Source: Terrabacter aerolatus (GTDB lineage Bacteria > Actinomycetota > Actinomycetes > Actinomycetales > Dermatophilaceae). From it: 35,433 nucleotides of DNA. Numbering within the stretch: the first letter of the stretch is position 1; each line of letters begins with the position of its first letter. Position numbers and translations under genes: made by a program. Location of the stretch: assembly GCF_007991735.1 (NCBI RefSeq), contig NZ_BJYX01000033.1, positions 1 to 35,433 on the forward strand. The letters run 5' to 3'. The notes under the pieces were generated by a model, which made no database searches, had not been told where the DNA came from, and worked only from the letters and a program-made list of their open reading frames with translations. Below are positions 34,343 to 35,433 of the stretch, in pieces.

Positions 34343-34595
34343 GCCGTCTCGACGTCAAGACATCAGCCAGGACGACCGGGAGCTCGCTACCGAGGTCTGG
34401 GGCTCGAGCGTTCGGGATGGGAAAGACAGCGTCATTGCACGCTCGACTCATCAGCCTCGCCGGCAGCGTTGTCAGGCGCCGCGCCGTCCCTAACGGAGTC
34501 CGACGGACCGTCCATGTCGGGCGGCCACCCTCGACGCGAGCCGGACGCGGCCTCGGATCCGGAGGTCCTCCCCCACCAACCCCATGTGCTCGCTC

Positions 34596-34631
34596 TTTAC
34601 CGGACATCAGCGTGAGGTGTTTAGCGTCAAG
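34596..34631. repeat. IS-end-like repeat, copy B
   Basis: TTTACCGGACAT followed directly by TCAGCGTGAGGTGTTTA (sharing a T). It is a permuted form of copy A at 711-745, as though two ends of one element had been joined. It lies about 215 bases beyond the IS110 transposase stop. Confidence 0.5.
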
Positions 34632-34845
34632 GGCTGAGCGGGTGCCGGTGTCCTCGTCGTCGGTCCCTGCATAGCTAATCGAGTTCGTGCTCGGCAGCGT
34701 GTGATCGGGTTGTGTCGACGACGGGACGGGGCGGCCTGCGATGTCCGACGAGATACCGCAAGGGTTCTCAATGCCGCAGAAGGCTCACCCCGCCCCAGCT
34801 CTTGGTGGTTAGCGCCTCGTGCTGGTGGCTTGGTACTGGATCTCG

Positions 34846-35433
34846 TTACGCAGCAGCGGTGCCCGTGGTCTCCTTCCACCTCGTGGTGCCGTGGGCGGCG
34901 ATGACCGGGTCCCACGCGCGCTGCTGGGTGACGACGGCGTACAGCTGCCGCAGGATCGCTGCGGCGACCGCGGTCTGGGCTTGGGTCGGGGTCAGCGGGT
35001 GGTGCTCCCGGCTGGTGAGGTGTCGGTAGCGGGCGGCGTACACCCGGTTGGTCTGCAGGCATCCCCATACCGCCCGCCACGCCGCGACGCGCAGCTGCGG
35101 GCGTCCGGCGCCGGTGACCCGGGCTTTGCCGGTGAACGTGCCGGACTTGCGTTCCCGCGGGGCCAGGCCGGCGTGCTTGACGACGGCCCGAGCGGAGGTG
35201 AACCGGGTCAGGTCGCCGGTCTGGGCGAGGATCGCCGCGGCCCCGACCGGGGACAACCCGTCGATGCTGGTGACCAGCGCCGTCAAGCCGAGCTCATCGA
35301 GCACGGACACCATCCGCGCCTCGATGTCGGCGAGCTTGGCCCGGGCGTCGTCCCAGTCGGCCAGGGTCCACTCGAGCCGCTCGAACACCGCCGGCCGGTG
35401 CGCCACCACGCCCGCACCGTCGGTCAGGGCGGT
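34846..35433 (-). CDS. IS110-family transposase, C-terminal part (runs off the window)
   Basis: About 195 codons remain; the frame stays open to the end of the window, so the start and the N-terminal DEDD (RuvC-like) domain lie outside. The visible part is the Transposase_20 domain: LVTSIDGLSPVGAAAILAQTGDLTRFTSARAVVKHAGLAP near the front, then KSGTFTGKARVTGAGRPQLRVAAWRAV. The serine of KSG is probably the catalytic serine of the family, judged from position. IS110 enzymes are RNA-guided recombinases that use a bridge RNA encoded in the element's own noncoding end and leave no terminal inverted repeats. The stop is TAA at 34846-34848. There is no sign of frameshift in the visible part. Confidence 0.93.
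   Translation of the reverse strand, partial: TALTDGAGVVAHRPAVFERLEWTLADWDDARAKLADIEARMVSVLDELGLTALVTSIDGLSPVGAAAILAQTGDLTRFTSARAVVKHAGLAPRERKSGTFTGKARVTGAGRPQLRVAAWRAVWGCLQTNRVYAARYRHLTSREHHPLTPTQAQTAVAAAILRQLYAVVTQQRAWDPVIAAHGTTRWKETTGTAAA

Larger units (their letters stand above)
34237..34845. other. Noncoding accessory stretch between tRNA-Phe and the IS110 transposase
   Basis: No frame here has a credible start or protein features. The part next to tRNA-Phe includes a 12-bp tandem repeat and later an IS-end-like repeat. From about 34640 to 34845 the sequence is the 3' noncoding end of the IS110-type element. That end could hold a guide (bridge) RNA if the element is of the IS1111 type; I cannot fold it reliably by eye. 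Confidence 0.4.

Noticed and set aside
34131-34607. 158-codon frame on the minus strand ending SNRRPSDFQS
   Set aside because: Its C-terminus is antisense tRNA-Phe; the rest is arginine/proline-rich without family features.
34712-35029. 105-codon frame on the plus strand
   Set aside because: It is antisense to the IS110 transposase and its end; it has no support.

Overview
The window is high-GC DNA (about 70% by eye), mostly of core-like gene content, from an actinobacterium. Composition, GTG starts, a GuaB1-type enzyme, a SigE-family sigma factor and a DesA3-type desaturase system all point that way. An Intrasporangiaceae-like organism is a reasonable inference but was not tested. Both edges look accessory and the roughly 31 kb between them looks like chromosomal backbone.

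Left edge (1-3203): a membrane protein, a DUF4288-like protein and a secreted DUF6454-like protein, then a gene-poor stretch ending in the 3' half of a tRNA-Lys(TTT) gene. A detached tRNA 3' half is what an integrative element leaves at its distal attachment site, so this segment is probably the end of a genomic island.

Sugar-acid divergon (3668-16116): a nine-gene leftward operon encodes a Tat/lipoprotein solute-binding protein, two Dpp-type permeases, two ATPases, an aldo/keto reductase, an HpcH/HpaI aldolase, a cytoplasmic sialidase-fold (BNR_2) protein and an SDR dehydrogenase. Seven of its eight junctions overlap. Facing it are a DUF1537 four-carbon acid sugar kinase, a PdxA2-type dehydrogenase and a DeoR regulator. 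Kinase plus PdxA2 is the known route from D-threonate or D-erythronate to dihydroxyacetone phosphate. The other genes suggest a larger, undescribed substrate that is imported and trimmed first. Two copies of TTGCG-N7-CGCAA, one between the arms and one inside the kinase gene, look like operators.

Middle (16230-25240): phosphoketolase; CsbD; a CDF metal exporter overlapping a DNA-alkyl methyltransferase gene; an ECF sigma factor overlapping a second methyltransferase gene; a Nudix hydrolase; a SigE-family sigma factor coupled to a one-helix membrane protein; and an HhH+PHP phosphoesterase.

Right part (25299-34235): tRNA-Glu and tRNA-Asp with a promoter and hairpin; a D-2-hydroxyacid dehydrogenase; a PucR regulator divergent from a ferredoxin reductase/acyl desaturase/HAD operon; GuaB1; a small conserved protein whose start codon lies inside a four-box GTAAT/ATTAC array; YceI; and tRNA-Phe with promoter and terminator.

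Right edge (34236-35433): noncoding or decayed DNA, then the 3' part of an IS110-family transposase running off the window.

One signal cuts across the genes. The 8-mer CGGCATAC occurs 16 times on the two strands, about ten times the number expected from base composition. It is strongly enriched in intergenic 3' regions, occurs once as an inverted pair forming a terminator, and is absent from both accessory edges. It behaves like a genome-wide DNA word.
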